DNA of 22,606 nucleotides, from the NCBI GenBank assembly GCA_964342585.1, contig CAYFHK010000034.1, forward strand, positions 1-22,606, read 5' to 3'. Within the stretch, counting starts at the first letter, position 1. Each line of letters opens with the position of its first letter. Source of the stretch: Parvularcula sp964342585. Lineage in GTDB: Bacteria; Pseudomonadota; Alphaproteobacteria; Caulobacterales; Parvularculaceae. The position numbers were made by a program, and so were the translations under genes. The notes beneath the pieces are model-generated. The model ran no database searches. It saw nothing but the letters and a program-made list of their open reading frames with translations, and was not told where the DNA came from. This document shows, piece after piece, positions 15,779 to 22,148 of the stretch.

Positions 15779-15822
15779 AGAGATTGCCCCCGGCAGCCTC
15801 AGGCGCCGGGGTGACAATCTCT
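15779..15822. terminator. Hairpin downstream of the kinase gene
   Basis: AGAGATTG plus CCCCGGC (15779-15794) pair with GCCGGGG and CAATCTCT (15805-15822), with a short bulge, around a ten-base loop. It starts 14 bases after the kinase stop and could end that transcript. There is no clear T-run, so the call as terminator is moderate. Confidence 0.45.
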
Positions 15823-15837
15823 TCGTTCACCTAAGGG

Positions 15838-15877
15838 GTCATCCCAGTCGCGCATCGCGCGTACCGGGATCCAGTAG
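15838..15877. repeat. REP-like palindromic intergenic element candidate
   Basis: The stretch beginning GGTCATCCCAGTCGCGC and ending CCGGGATCCAGTAG folds into a hairpin: ATCCC-x-GT-CGCGC against GCGCG-TA-C-GGGAT, 15841-15870. The GTCATCCC...GGGATCCA layout is like dispersed palindromic repeats common between convergent genes in alphaproteobacterial genomes. Only one copy is visible in the window, so repeat status is inferred from its look. Confidence 0.35.
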
Positions 15878-15879
15878 CG

Positions 15880-16212
15880 TCACTCGCCCTTAGGCCGCGA
15901 TGCCTTTTCTTCGTGCCCTGACATACCTTCACGCGCAGCGAGCACCTCGGCAACATCATCGAAAGTGAGGTCGTTTGCCGCCAGCAGCACTGCGAGGTGG
16001 TAGAGCACGTCCGCCGCCTCGGCCTTCAATTCGTCCTTATCCCGCAGTGCCCCGGCGAGGGCCGCCTCCACCGCTTCCTCGCCAAACTTCTTCGCGCATC
16101 GCGCGGGCCCCTTCGCGAGCAGGCTAGCCGTATAAGACGTGGACGGATCGGCGCCCTTGCGGGCCGCGATCGTTGCCATTAACCGGGTAAGGACATCGCC
16201 AAGCGCCGCCAT
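15880..16212 (-). CDS. hisE: Phosphoribosyl-ATP diphosphatase
   Basis: A 110-residue all-alpha NTP-pyrophosphatase (MazG-like fold), histidine biosynthesis step 2: it removes pyrophosphate from phosphoribosyl-ATP. Diagnostic stretches are SYTASLLAKG, CAKKFGEEAVEAALA (metal-binding EExxE type) and KAEAADVLYHLAVLL (ExxD). ATG 16212 shares one base with the hisF stop (TGATG). A GTG immediately before it (16213-16215) is an alternative start that changes the protein by one residue. Last gene of the hisH-A-F-E run. Confidence 0.96.
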   Translation of the reverse strand: MAALGDVLTRLMATIAARKGADPSTSYTASLLAKGPARCAKKFGEEAVEAALAGALRDKDELKAEAADVLYHLAVLLAANDLTFDDVAEVLAAREGMSGHEEKASRPKGE

Positions 16213-16976
16213 CACACAATCCTCATCGGCAAGCCTTGCGCGGCCATACGCGTTTTGGCTTCAGCAATCGTGAATTCGCCAAAGTGGAAAATGCTTGCCG
16301 CCAACACCGCCGAGGCATGCCCCTCGGTCACGCCTTCGGCCAAATGGTCAAGCGTGCCCACACCACCTGATGCGATCACGGGGATCGGCACCGCATCTGA
16401 GATCGTCCGTGTCAGCTCAAGATCATAGCCGGTTTTCACACCATCCCGGTCCATAGAGGTGAGAAGGATTTCGCCCGCGCCGCGCGCGGCCGCATCCACG
16501 GCATACTCTACCGCGTCAATGCCCGTGGGCGTGCGGCCGCCATGGGTAAAAATCTCCCACCGCCCCTCACCCACCGACTTCGCATCAATCGCGATAACGA
16601 TACATTGATTGCCTGCCGCTTCCGCCGCCGCATTGATCAGATCACGGTCGCGCACTGCCGCGGAATTGATTGCCACTTTGTCTGCCCCCGCGTGGAGTAG
16701 CGCGTGCACATCTTCGACCGTCCGCACACCGCCGCCGACCGTCAGAGGACAGAAGGCCTGCTCTGCCGTCTGCGTGACGATATCGAGCAGCGTGCCCCGT
16801 GTCTCGTGGCTGGCCGTGATGTCGAGGAAGCAGATTTCATCCGCCCCCGCATCGGAATAGGCCTTCGCCGCCTCCACCGGGTCGCCTGCATCACGCAGAT
16901 CGACGAAATTTACGCCCTTCACCACGCGGCCGCCGGCAACATCCAGGCAAGGGATCACGCGCACCTTCAAGGTCAT
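16212..16976 (-). CDS. hisF: Imidazole glycerol phosphate synthase, cyclase subunit
   Basis: A 254-residue (beta/alpha)8 barrel. It uses ammonia delivered by HisH to turn PRFAR into imidazole glycerol phosphate and AICAR. The two catalytic aspartates are visible: Asp12 in VIPCLDVAGG and Asp131 in VIAIDAK. Phosphate-binding loops include LTVGGGVRT and PVIASGGVG. Its ATG overlaps the hisA stop by four bases (ATGA), and its stop overlaps the hisE start, so the order A-F-E is translationally coupled. HisF works as a heterodimer with HisH, encoded two genes upstream. Confidence 0.98.
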   Translation of the reverse strand: MTLKVRVIPCLDVAGGRVVKGVNFVDLRDAGDPVEAAKAYSDAGADEICFLDITASHETRGTLLDIVTQTAEQAFCPLTVGGGVRTVEDVHALLHAGADKVAINSAAVRDRDLINAAAEAAGNQCIVIAIDAKSVGEGRWEIFTHGGRTPTGIDAVEYAVDAAARGAGEILLTSMDRDGVKTGYDLELTRTISDAVPIPVIASGGVGTLDHLAEGVTEGHASAVLAASIFHFGEFTIAEAKTRMAAQGLPMRIV

Positions 16977-17710
16977 GCCGCCGCCTCTTCCACCGCCAGC
17001 GCCTCGAGCGGCCGAATTGTGCCCTCATAGAGCGATCGTCCGAGCACGGCGCCGGAGACGCCATCGGCAGTGTGCAGCGCTAGGGCTTGCAAATCCTCAA
17101 CTGCCGCAATGCCGCCTGAGGCCAAGACAGGGATGCCGACCGCTTCGGCCAATGCCCGCGTCGCCTCAACATTGGCGCCAGTCAGCGCACCATCACGCGA
17201 AATATCCGTATACACAATCGCGGCGATCTTCTCGGCATCATATCGGCCGATTACCTGTTCGGCCCGGAGCTCACTATCCTCACCCCACCCTTCGGTGGCA
17301 ACGAACCCATCGCGCGCATCGATACCCAAAACGATCCGCCCCGGGAAGGCCGCAAGCGCCGCACGCACAAAGCCAGGGTCCTTGACAGCAGCCGTCCCGA
17401 GGATCACCCGCGTGACGCCGAGTGAGAGCCATTTCTCGACGATATCGAGATTACGGATGCCGCCGCCAAGCTGCACTCTTGCATCAGTCTCATAGAGGAT
17501 CGCCTCCACCGCCGCGGCATTCTCCGGCTGACCAGTGAAGGCACCATCGAGATCCACCACGTGCAAGTGCTTAAAGCCGGCATCGCGAAAGCGCCATGCC
17601 TGCGCGGCCGGATTGTCCTCATACGTCTTTGAGGTCGACATATCGCCATGCAGAAGGCGCACGCATTTGCCGCCCTTCAAATCGATCGCTGGCCACAAAG
17701 TGAACGCCAT
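16973..17710 (-). CDS. hisA: ProFAR isomerase (HisA)
   Basis: A 245-residue (beta/alpha)8 barrel that converts ProFAR to PRFAR by an Amadori rearrangement. The catalytic aspartates are Asp10 (LWPAIDLKGG) and Asp131 (VLGIDARDG). Other marks are VVDLDGAF, QLGGGIRN and VLASGGIA. ATG 17710 is chosen over 17722 because GGAG lies seven bases before it and it shares one base with the hisH stop. Length and motifs are normal. Confidence 0.97.
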   Translation of the reverse strand: MAFTLWPAIDLKGGKCVRLLHGDMSTSKTYEDNPAAQAWRFRDAGFKHLHVVDLDGAFTGQPENAAAVEAILYETDARVQLGGGIRNLDIVEKWLSLGVTRVILGTAAVKDPGFVRAALAAFPGRIVLGIDARDGFVATEGWGEDSELRAEQVIGRYDAEKIAAIVYTDISRDGALTGANVEATRALAEAVGIPVLASGGIAAVEDLQALALHTADGVSGAVLGRSLYEGTIRPLEALAVEEAAA

Positions 17711-18336
17711 CACACGCTCCATTCCAAGAAATTACCGAGAAGGGCGAGACCGAAGGCCTGGCTCTTCTCCGGGTGAAACTGCGTACCCGCCACATTATCG
17801 CGCGCCACCATCGCCGTGAACCGCTCGCCATAGGTGGCAGTTGCGGCCACATCATTCGCCTGCGTTGCATCGAAACAATATGAGTGCACGAAATAGGCGT
17901 CGCCGTCGGGCGGCAAGAGCGGGTGACCCGCGCCTTCCACCGTGTTCCACCCAATATGCGGCAGCTTCTGACCCTTGGCTTCTAGGAGCCGGACCGTGCC
18001 CGGCAAAAAGCCAAGGCCCTTATGCTCACCATATTCAACCCCACGTTCGGCGAGGAGCTGCATCCCCACGCAAATGCCAAGGAAAGGGCGCTGCGCGTCA
18101 CGGATGTGCCGATCAATCGCCTCCGCGAGGCCGGGCCGTTCATTGAGCGCCGCCATGCATGCCCCAAATGCACCAACACCGGGCAGCACTATTCGATCCG
18201 CCGTTGCGATCACCTTTGGATCGGATGTGACATGGATGGCCGCGTCGACGCCGCGCTCAGTCGCGGCCCGCACAAGCGCTTTTTGGGCGGAATGGAGATT
18301 GCCGGAGCCGTAATCGATCAACGCGACGTATTGCAT
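17710..18336 (-). CDS. hisH: Imidazole glycerol phosphate synthase, glutaminase subunit
   Basis: A 208-residue class I glutamine amidotransferase that releases ammonia from glutamine for HisF. The catalytic triad is visible: Cys89 in FLGICVGMQ, and His188 with Glu190 in TQFHPEKS. The N-terminus IDYGSGNLHSA and oxyanion-loop LPGVGAFGACM are typical. ATG 18336 has a weak upstream site. A terminator for the preceding small gene lies at 18393-18423, so hisHAFE probably has its own promoter in the 56 bases between; I cannot point to it with confidence. Confidence 0.98.
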   Translation of the reverse strand: MQYVALIDYGSGNLHSAQKALVRAATERGVDAAIHVTSDPKVIATADRIVLPGVGAFGACMAALNERPGLAEAIDRHIRDAQRPFLGICVGMQLLAERGVEYGEHKGLGFLPGTVRLLEAKGQKLPHIGWNTVEGAGHPLLPPDGDAYFVHSYCFDATQANDVAATATYGERFTAMVARDNVAGTQFHPEKSQAFGLALLGNFLEWSV

Positions 18337-18392
18337 GGGAACCGGTTAGGAGCCGCCACCCGAAACGGCAATGCCCTGGCGTCGCGCACAGC

Positions 18393-18423
18393 AAAAAGGG
18401 CAGGCCGCAAACCGACCTGCCCC
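18393..18423 (-). terminator. Intrinsic terminator of the small secreted-protein gene
   Basis: On the minus strand a 10-bp stem (18413-18422 with 18398-18407, one G-U pair) closes a five-base loop and runs into TTTTT (18393-18397). It lies 29 bases after the stop of the 85-residue gene. Confidence 0.9.
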
Positions 18424-18451
18424 TCAAAACCTTCGCGTTGAACCGCGTGGC

Positions 18452-18709
18452 TTATGACATTTGGCAAGCGCCGACAGCAGCCATGGCTGCGTCGGAAGCG
18501 GTTTCGACGTCGTCTGGCGTTTGGATCGCCATGATGTCGGCTTTCGTGGCTTCGTCAGCGGCAGCTTGCTCAGCCAGGCAGGCGCAATCGGTGTTGGACT
18601 CGTACTCAGCTTTGTACGCTTCACATGCTTCCATCACTTCTGCGTCTTGAGCGAAAGCGGAAGTGGTGCCAGCGGCCAGCGCGAAGCCAGCAATCATCAG
18701 GAGTTTCAT
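18452..18709 (-). CDS. Small secreted four-cysteine protein, function unknown
   Basis: An 85-residue protein with a clear Sec signal peptide (MKLLMIAGFALAAGTTSAFA, cut before Gln21). The acidic, alanine-rich mature part (65 residues) looks helical and has four cysteines: Cys29, Cys42, Cys44 and Cys82, in the pattern C-x12-C-x-C-L-x37-C. Two disulfides closing a helical hairpin are likely in the periplasm. I do not recognise a named family. AGAGGGA sits about seven bases before the ATG, a promoter candidate lies 67-95 bases upstream, and a strong terminator follows, so it is a self-contained unit between hisB and hisH. The lipoprotein at 21326-21658 shows the same cysteine layout. Confidence 0.82.
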   Translation of the reverse strand: MKLLMIAGFALAAGTTSAFAQDAEVMEACEAYKAEYESNTDCACLAEQAAADEATKADIMAIQTPDDVETASDAAMAAVGACQMS

Positions 18710-18775
18710 CGTTTAGTCCCTCTATTCATTGTTCACGCCACCCCAGCTTGGTGCGAGCGGCGCGCGCCTTATTGG

Positions 18776-18804
18776 TTAACGTTAAGGCAAAATAAAGGCG
18801 TCAA
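18776..18804 (-). promoter_or_regulatory. Promoter candidate of the small secreted-protein gene
   Basis: On the minus strand TTGACG (18799-18804) is followed by 17 bases and CGTTAA (18776-18781). The -35 box is good and the -10 box weak. The -10 region is part of a perfect 10-bp palindrome TTAACGTTAA (18776-18785), a possible operator. Distance to the start codon at 18709 leaves a leader of about 60 bases. Confidence 0.4.
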
Positions 18805-18859
18805 ACCGCGAAATTTCATCGCGATGCGCTAACCCCCTGATAGGCCAACTGAAATCGAT

Positions 18860-19477
18860 TCAGGAACCGAGCGAGCCTTTGGTCGATGGGCTGGCCCCGC
18901 CCAGGCGCGGCTCTGGCGTCACGGCCATTTTCAACGCCCGCGCGAGCGCCTTATAGCAACTCTCCACGATGTGGTGGTTGTTGGTGCCGTAAAGGTTCTC
19001 GACGTGGAGGCAGATGCCCGCATTTGTCGCGAAGGCATGGAACCACTCCTTGAAGAGCTCTGTGTCCATCTCGCCAATTTTGTCGCGCGAGAAATCGACC
19101 TTCCAAATCAGGTAGGGCCGTTTTGAGATGTCCACCGCCGCGCGGGTGAGCGTCTCATCCATCGGGATATAGGCATGGCCAAAGCGCGTAATGCCCTTCG
19201 CCTCCCCCACGGCTTGGGCGAAAGCGAGGCCCATGACGATGCCCACATCCTCGGTCGTGTGGTGCATGTCGATATGCAGATCGCCCTTCGCCCGCACTTC
19301 AAGATCGATCAGGCCGTGCTTGGCGAAGCCTTCCAGCATGTGATCAAGAAAGCCGATGCCGGTCTGCACATCGGCTTGGCCCGACCCATCAAGGTCGAGG
19401 CGAACCGAAATCTCGGTTTCCTTGGTTTGCCGCTGGTGCGACGCAACGCGCGTCCCCGAAGCTTGATCGAGGGGCAT
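18860..19477 (-). CDS. hisB: Imidazoleglycerol-phosphate dehydratase
   Basis: A 205-residue enzyme that dehydrates imidazole glycerol phosphate to imidazole acetol phosphate. It is the monofunctional form, without a histidinol phosphatase domain. Manganese-binding motifs are present: GFLDHML (42-48), HHTTED (72-77), and the second-half NNHHIVES (166-173). The extreme C-terminus is extended by PSTKGSLGS; many orthologues end around PSTKG. AGGAG seven bases upstream supports ATG 19477. It is on the same strand as hisHAFE but separated from hisH by the small secreted-protein unit. Confidence 0.97.
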   Translation of the reverse strand: MPLDQASGTRVASHQRQTKETEISVRLDLDGSGQADVQTGIGFLDHMLEGFAKHGLIDLEVRAKGDLHIDMHHTTEDVGIVMGLAFAQAVGEAKGITRFGHAYIPMDETLTRAAVDISKRPYLIWKVDFSRDKIGEMDTELFKEWFHAFATNAGICLHVENLYGTNNHHIVESCYKALARALKMAVTPEPRLGGASPSTKGSLGS

Positions 19478-19542
19478 GGGAAGTTCTCCTAATCAGAACA
19501 GGGGATATGGCCCATCATAGCCTGGCACGGAAGGGGTCAAGA

Positions 19543-19589
19543 CAGGGTGAAGGGCGCGCCCACGCCGAGGCCTGGCCGACTTCACCCTG
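19543..19589 (-). repeat. Inverted repeat at the end of the carboxylesterase gene
   Basis: CAGGGTGAA (19543-19551) and TTCACCCTG (19581-19589) form a perfect 9-bp inverted repeat around 29 GC-rich bases that could fold further. It includes the esterase stop codon. No T-run follows, so it may be a Rho-type end or a stabilising hairpin; whether it terminates is uncertain. Confidence 0.4.
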
Positions 19590-21165
19590 CCCAGTAGCGC
19601 CGAATGGTCGCCCTAGGATCGTTTTCCACCTCGACCGGCGTGTCGAAGACCATGGTCGCGCGCGATGCCGTGTTATAGCTCGGCCAGGTTGGGATGCCGT
19701 CATGGTTTGGATCCCCCGTCCGGGCAAACGCGACCCAAGCCCCAGAGATTTGGTCGGCGAGCACCCGGTTTTCCGCCGTTGAGCCGACGAGGGGGAATCG
19801 CACCTCATTCATTGAGGGCGCAACATCGATGCCGTGGGTGGCCCCGTATCGACCGCCATAGGCATCGCTCGGCTTGGTCCACAGATAGCTCCAGACCGGC
19901 GCCGCGCCGCCTGCCGATTTTCGCTCGGCCATGGTGATGGCGTTTTTCCAAAAGGTCTGATCGCTGACGATGCGGGATTTGAGAAGGAAGGCCGTCGCTG
20001 CCGGATCCTCCTCCCGGTACATGGCCAAGACCGCACCTGCCCGATCGCCCAGCGTTTTTTGAAGCTCTGTTTCGAGCGTCTCAAAGCTGATGTCGAAATC
20101 GATCTGCCGATAGGTGCGCTCATCGAGCACGCTTGAGACGATGATCGGTACATCCGCGCTCACCGCAGGACTGTCCGGATCAAACGGATGGCGCGGCAAC
20201 GCGTCACCCAATACGGGCGCAAAGCTGCGCGGCGCTTCCCCGGCCGCACGCGCAGCTGCCTCAACGGCGGCCTGCGCCTTCAGAAGGTCTTGATACGGTA
20301 CACGCTGAAGCTTGCGGACCTCGCCCGGAGAGAGCCCAAGCTGCTTCAAGAACACGTCCGATGCTTCGGCAGCCATTTCGCGCGGCATGGCCCGCATCAT
20401 GGAACCGCTCATCACCCCTGCTCGGTGATAGAGCTCTTTTGCGGTCGGCATGGCCAGCAAACAGCTTGTCTTTGCGCCACCGCCGGATTGCCCAAAGATC
20501 AGCACACGGTCAGGATCACCGCCAAAGGCTTCGATATTGGTGTTCACCCACCGGAGCGCCGCCACAAGATCCTGAATGCCCACCGTGCCGGAATCAGCGA
20601 AGTCTTCGTCCTCACCCAGATAAAGATAACCGAGCGAGCTCAGCCGGTGATTGATCGTCACCACAACGACATCGCCGAACCGGGCCAGCGCCGCACCATC
20701 CGCTCCTGGCGTATTGCTCGAACCGCCATAGAACCCGCCGCCGTGAAAACGCACGATGACCGGTCGTTTGGCACCGTCGCCGGGACCGGGCGTCCAAACA
20801 TTCAGGTTGAGGCAGTCCTCGCCCATTCCGCCATATTGAAGATCATTGTAGATGAGCTTCGCGTAGACGTGCCGCGGGTTGCCCGGGATCTGCGGGGCGA
20901 TAGGCCCAAAGTCGAGGTGATCGCGGATGCCGGACCATTTCTCAACCGGCTGCGGCGCGCGGAAACGGTTCTTACCTTCTGCGGAGGCAGCGTAGCGAAT
21001 GCCTTTGAACTGGGCGACGCCGCCCGAAACAATGCCCCGCATTCTGCCGTTATCGGTCTCGACGATCGGAAACAGCTCCGCGGCACGAGCGGTGCCGATT
21101 GCTTGGAGAGCTGAAGCGGACAAGAGGCCCGCCCCGCCAGCAACAAAACCTCGACGACTGATCAT
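19582..21165 (-). CDS. Tat-exported type-B carboxylesterase
   Basis: A 527-residue alpha/beta hydrolase of the carboxylesterase/cholinesterase family. The start MISRRGFVAGGAGLLSASA is a twin-arginine signal (S-R-R-x-F-V at 3-8), with probable cleavage near ARA-A at about 28, so it should be folded before export to the periplasm. The oxyanion-hole loop is HGGGFYGG (141-148), EDCLNLN (116-122) is the family's N-terminal signature, and the nucleophile is Ser227 in GQSGGG. The acid is probably Glu in VLDERTYR and the base is His in THGIDVAPS. The natural ester is unknown. GGAGG before ATG 21165 fixes the start; a longer frame to 21231 is rejected because it would bury the Tat signal. Divergent from the four-cysteine lipoprotein gene. 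Confidence 0.9.
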   Translation of the reverse strand: MISRRGFVAGGAGLLSASALQAIGTARAAELFPIVETDNGRMRGIVSGGVAQFKGIRYAASAEGKNRFRAPQPVEKWSGIRDHLDFGPIAPQIPGNPRHVYAKLIYNDLQYGGMGEDCLNLNVWTPGPGDGAKRPVIVRFHGGGFYGGSSNTPGADGAALARFGDVVVVTINHRLSSLGYLYLGEDEDFADSGTVGIQDLVAALRWVNTNIEAFGGDPDRVLIFGQSGGGAKTSCLLAMPTAKELYHRAGVMSGSMMRAMPREMAAEASDVFLKQLGLSPGEVRKLQRVPYQDLLKAQAAVEAAARAAGEAPRSFAPVLGDALPRHPFDPDSPAVSADVPIIVSSVLDERTYRQIDFDISFETLETELQKTLGDRAGAVLAMYREEDPAATAFLLKSRIVSDQTFWKNAITMAERKSAGGAAPVWSYLWTKPSDAYGGRYGATHGIDVAPSMNEVRFPLVGSTAENRVLADQISGAWVAFARTGDPNHDGIPTWPSYNTASRATMVFDTPVEVENDPRATIRRYWAG

Positions 21166-21325
21166 GTGAATTCCTCCCGCTGCAAATCGGCATTTTCTGA
21201 GACAGATCCCAGTCATCTGCACTAATAGCAAGCGAAAATCTTACGGGATGAAACCAGCGGCGCACGCTCCCTTTCGCGATCATGGCCCTTACGGCTAAAA
21301 CGCGGCGCGAAGGACGGAGGAAAAG
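21166..21325. promoter_or_regulatory. Divergent intergenic region, esterase / lipoprotein
   Basis: These 160 bases must hold promoters in both directions. Both genes have strong GGAGG ribosome-binding sites at the edges. A small inverted repeat CAGAT-x7-ATCTG lies at 21204-21220. No clear -35/-10 pair is visible. Confidence 0.3.
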
Positions 21326-21658
21326 GTGCGCTACTACATCTTATTGCTGGGCATCGCGCTGACGGGATGCGGCGGCGGCGCATCCTCGTTCGATCAATCC
21401 TGTCAGGATATGGCGGGAGCGACCGACACCCTGACACGATCAGAAGTACGCGTGTTTTGCGGTTGCCTTAACAATCGCACCAATGCCATTCCGTCCGAAG
21501 AGCGGCGCCTATTGGGAGCGCTGATGCGCGACGCGGCAAACGGTCTCGATCTTGATCAAAAGGCCGCGGACGCGCTGCGCTCGGGCGAGCTTTCCCCGGC
21601 CATGGCCCGGCAATTTTTCGCCGGGCTGCAAAGCTGTTCGATGGAAGCGGTCAGTTAA
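21326..21658 (+). CDS. Four-cysteine predicted lipoprotein, function unknown
   Basis: A 110-residue protein with a lipoprotein signal peptide: MRYYILLLGIALTGC, lipobox LTGC, Cys15 followed by GGGAS. The mature part carries Cys26, Cys45, Cys47 and Cys104 in the pattern C-x18-C-x-C-L-x56-C, the same layout as the secreted protein at 18452-18709. A helical structure with two disulfides is likely. The start is GTG at 21326, supported by GGAGG five to six bases upstream. Its stop TAA overlaps the stop of the convergent 77-residue gene by three bases. No family recognised; real-gene status rests on the signal peptide, ribosome-binding site and cysteine pattern. Confidence 0.78.
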   Translation: MRYYILLLGIALTGCGGGASSFDQSCQDMAGATDTLTRSEVRVFCGCLNNRTNAIPSEERRLLGALMRDAANGLDLDQKAADALRSGELSPAMARQFFAGLQSCSMEAVS

Positions 21659-21888
21659 GCCGCGCGACGAATGCGGCCACTACCCAAACCGCCCTGAGAC
21701 ATCGCGGATTGCCCCTTGGCCTCATCGCGTGACTCCGCAGCGGCGGTCAGAAACTGGGCCGGATTGCGTCCATACATGGCCATGATGCCCATCAAACAAG
21801 AGAGCTTTGTGCGCAGGCGCGGCGGCATATCTTCCTGCCAAACGCGGCGGGCTTCGGCTTCCACGAGATCCGCAAACTCATCATTCAT
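21655..21888 (-). CDS. Small hypothetical cytoplasmic protein
   Basis: A 77-residue protein without a signal peptide. An acidic N-terminus (MNDEFADLVEAEARRVW) leads into a basic/hydrophobic helix PRLRTKLSCLMGIMAMYGRNPAQFL and then a low-complexity Ser/Gly/Gln tail ending in GRIRRAA. GGAG eight bases before ATG 21888 supports translation. It converges on the lipoprotein gene, overlapping at the stop codons (TTAA). I do not recognise the family. The well-formed central segment suggests a real, small conserved protein rather than a chance frame, but this is not certain. Confidence 0.6.
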   Translation of the reverse strand: MNDEFADLVEAEARRVWQEDMPPRLRTKLSCLMGIMAMYGRNPAQFLTAAAESRDEAKGQSAMSQGGLGSGRIRRAA

Positions 21889-22062
21889 TGTCAGGTCTCC
21901 AAAAAGGAAAAGCTCTCCCCCCTTACGGGCCAGCTTTCATGGTGAGCGGGGAAGAACCCCCTAAGAATCAAATTCAATACGCAACCAATACGGGAAGAAT
22001 GCCACATCCCGACTACCGATAGGTTACCAACTGGGCCCGAATGCGAAAAAAGTGCAGGCACA

Positions 22063-22092
22063 CTTGTCGCACCCCGCGCTTGATCCCCGTAG
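22063..22092 (+). promoter_or_regulatory. Sigma-32 (RpoH)-like promoter candidate for hslV
   Basis: CTTGTCG (22063-22069) is followed by 15 bases and CCCCGTAG (22085-22092), close to the heat-shock pattern CTTGAAA-N13-15-CCCCATnT. It would start transcription about 50 bases before ATG 22149. hslVU is a classical heat-shock operon, so the match is expected. The rest of the 260-base gap 21889-22148 shows no further gene. Confidence 0.45.
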
Positions 22093-22148
22093 ACGGGTCC
22101 CCACCTTCGCTGGCATCGCTTTCCCGCTGCTGTTTCCCAAGGAGTCCT

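Noticed and set aside
20188..21114. 308-residue plus-strand frame
   Set aside because: It is antisense to the carboxylesterase, rich in Arg/His/Pro with no domain pattern; the minus frame has all catalytic motifs.
22086..22097. CCCGT-AG-ACGGG as a terminator before hslV
   Set aside because: The loop would be only two bases and no T-run follows; it fits better as part of the promoter candidate and leader.
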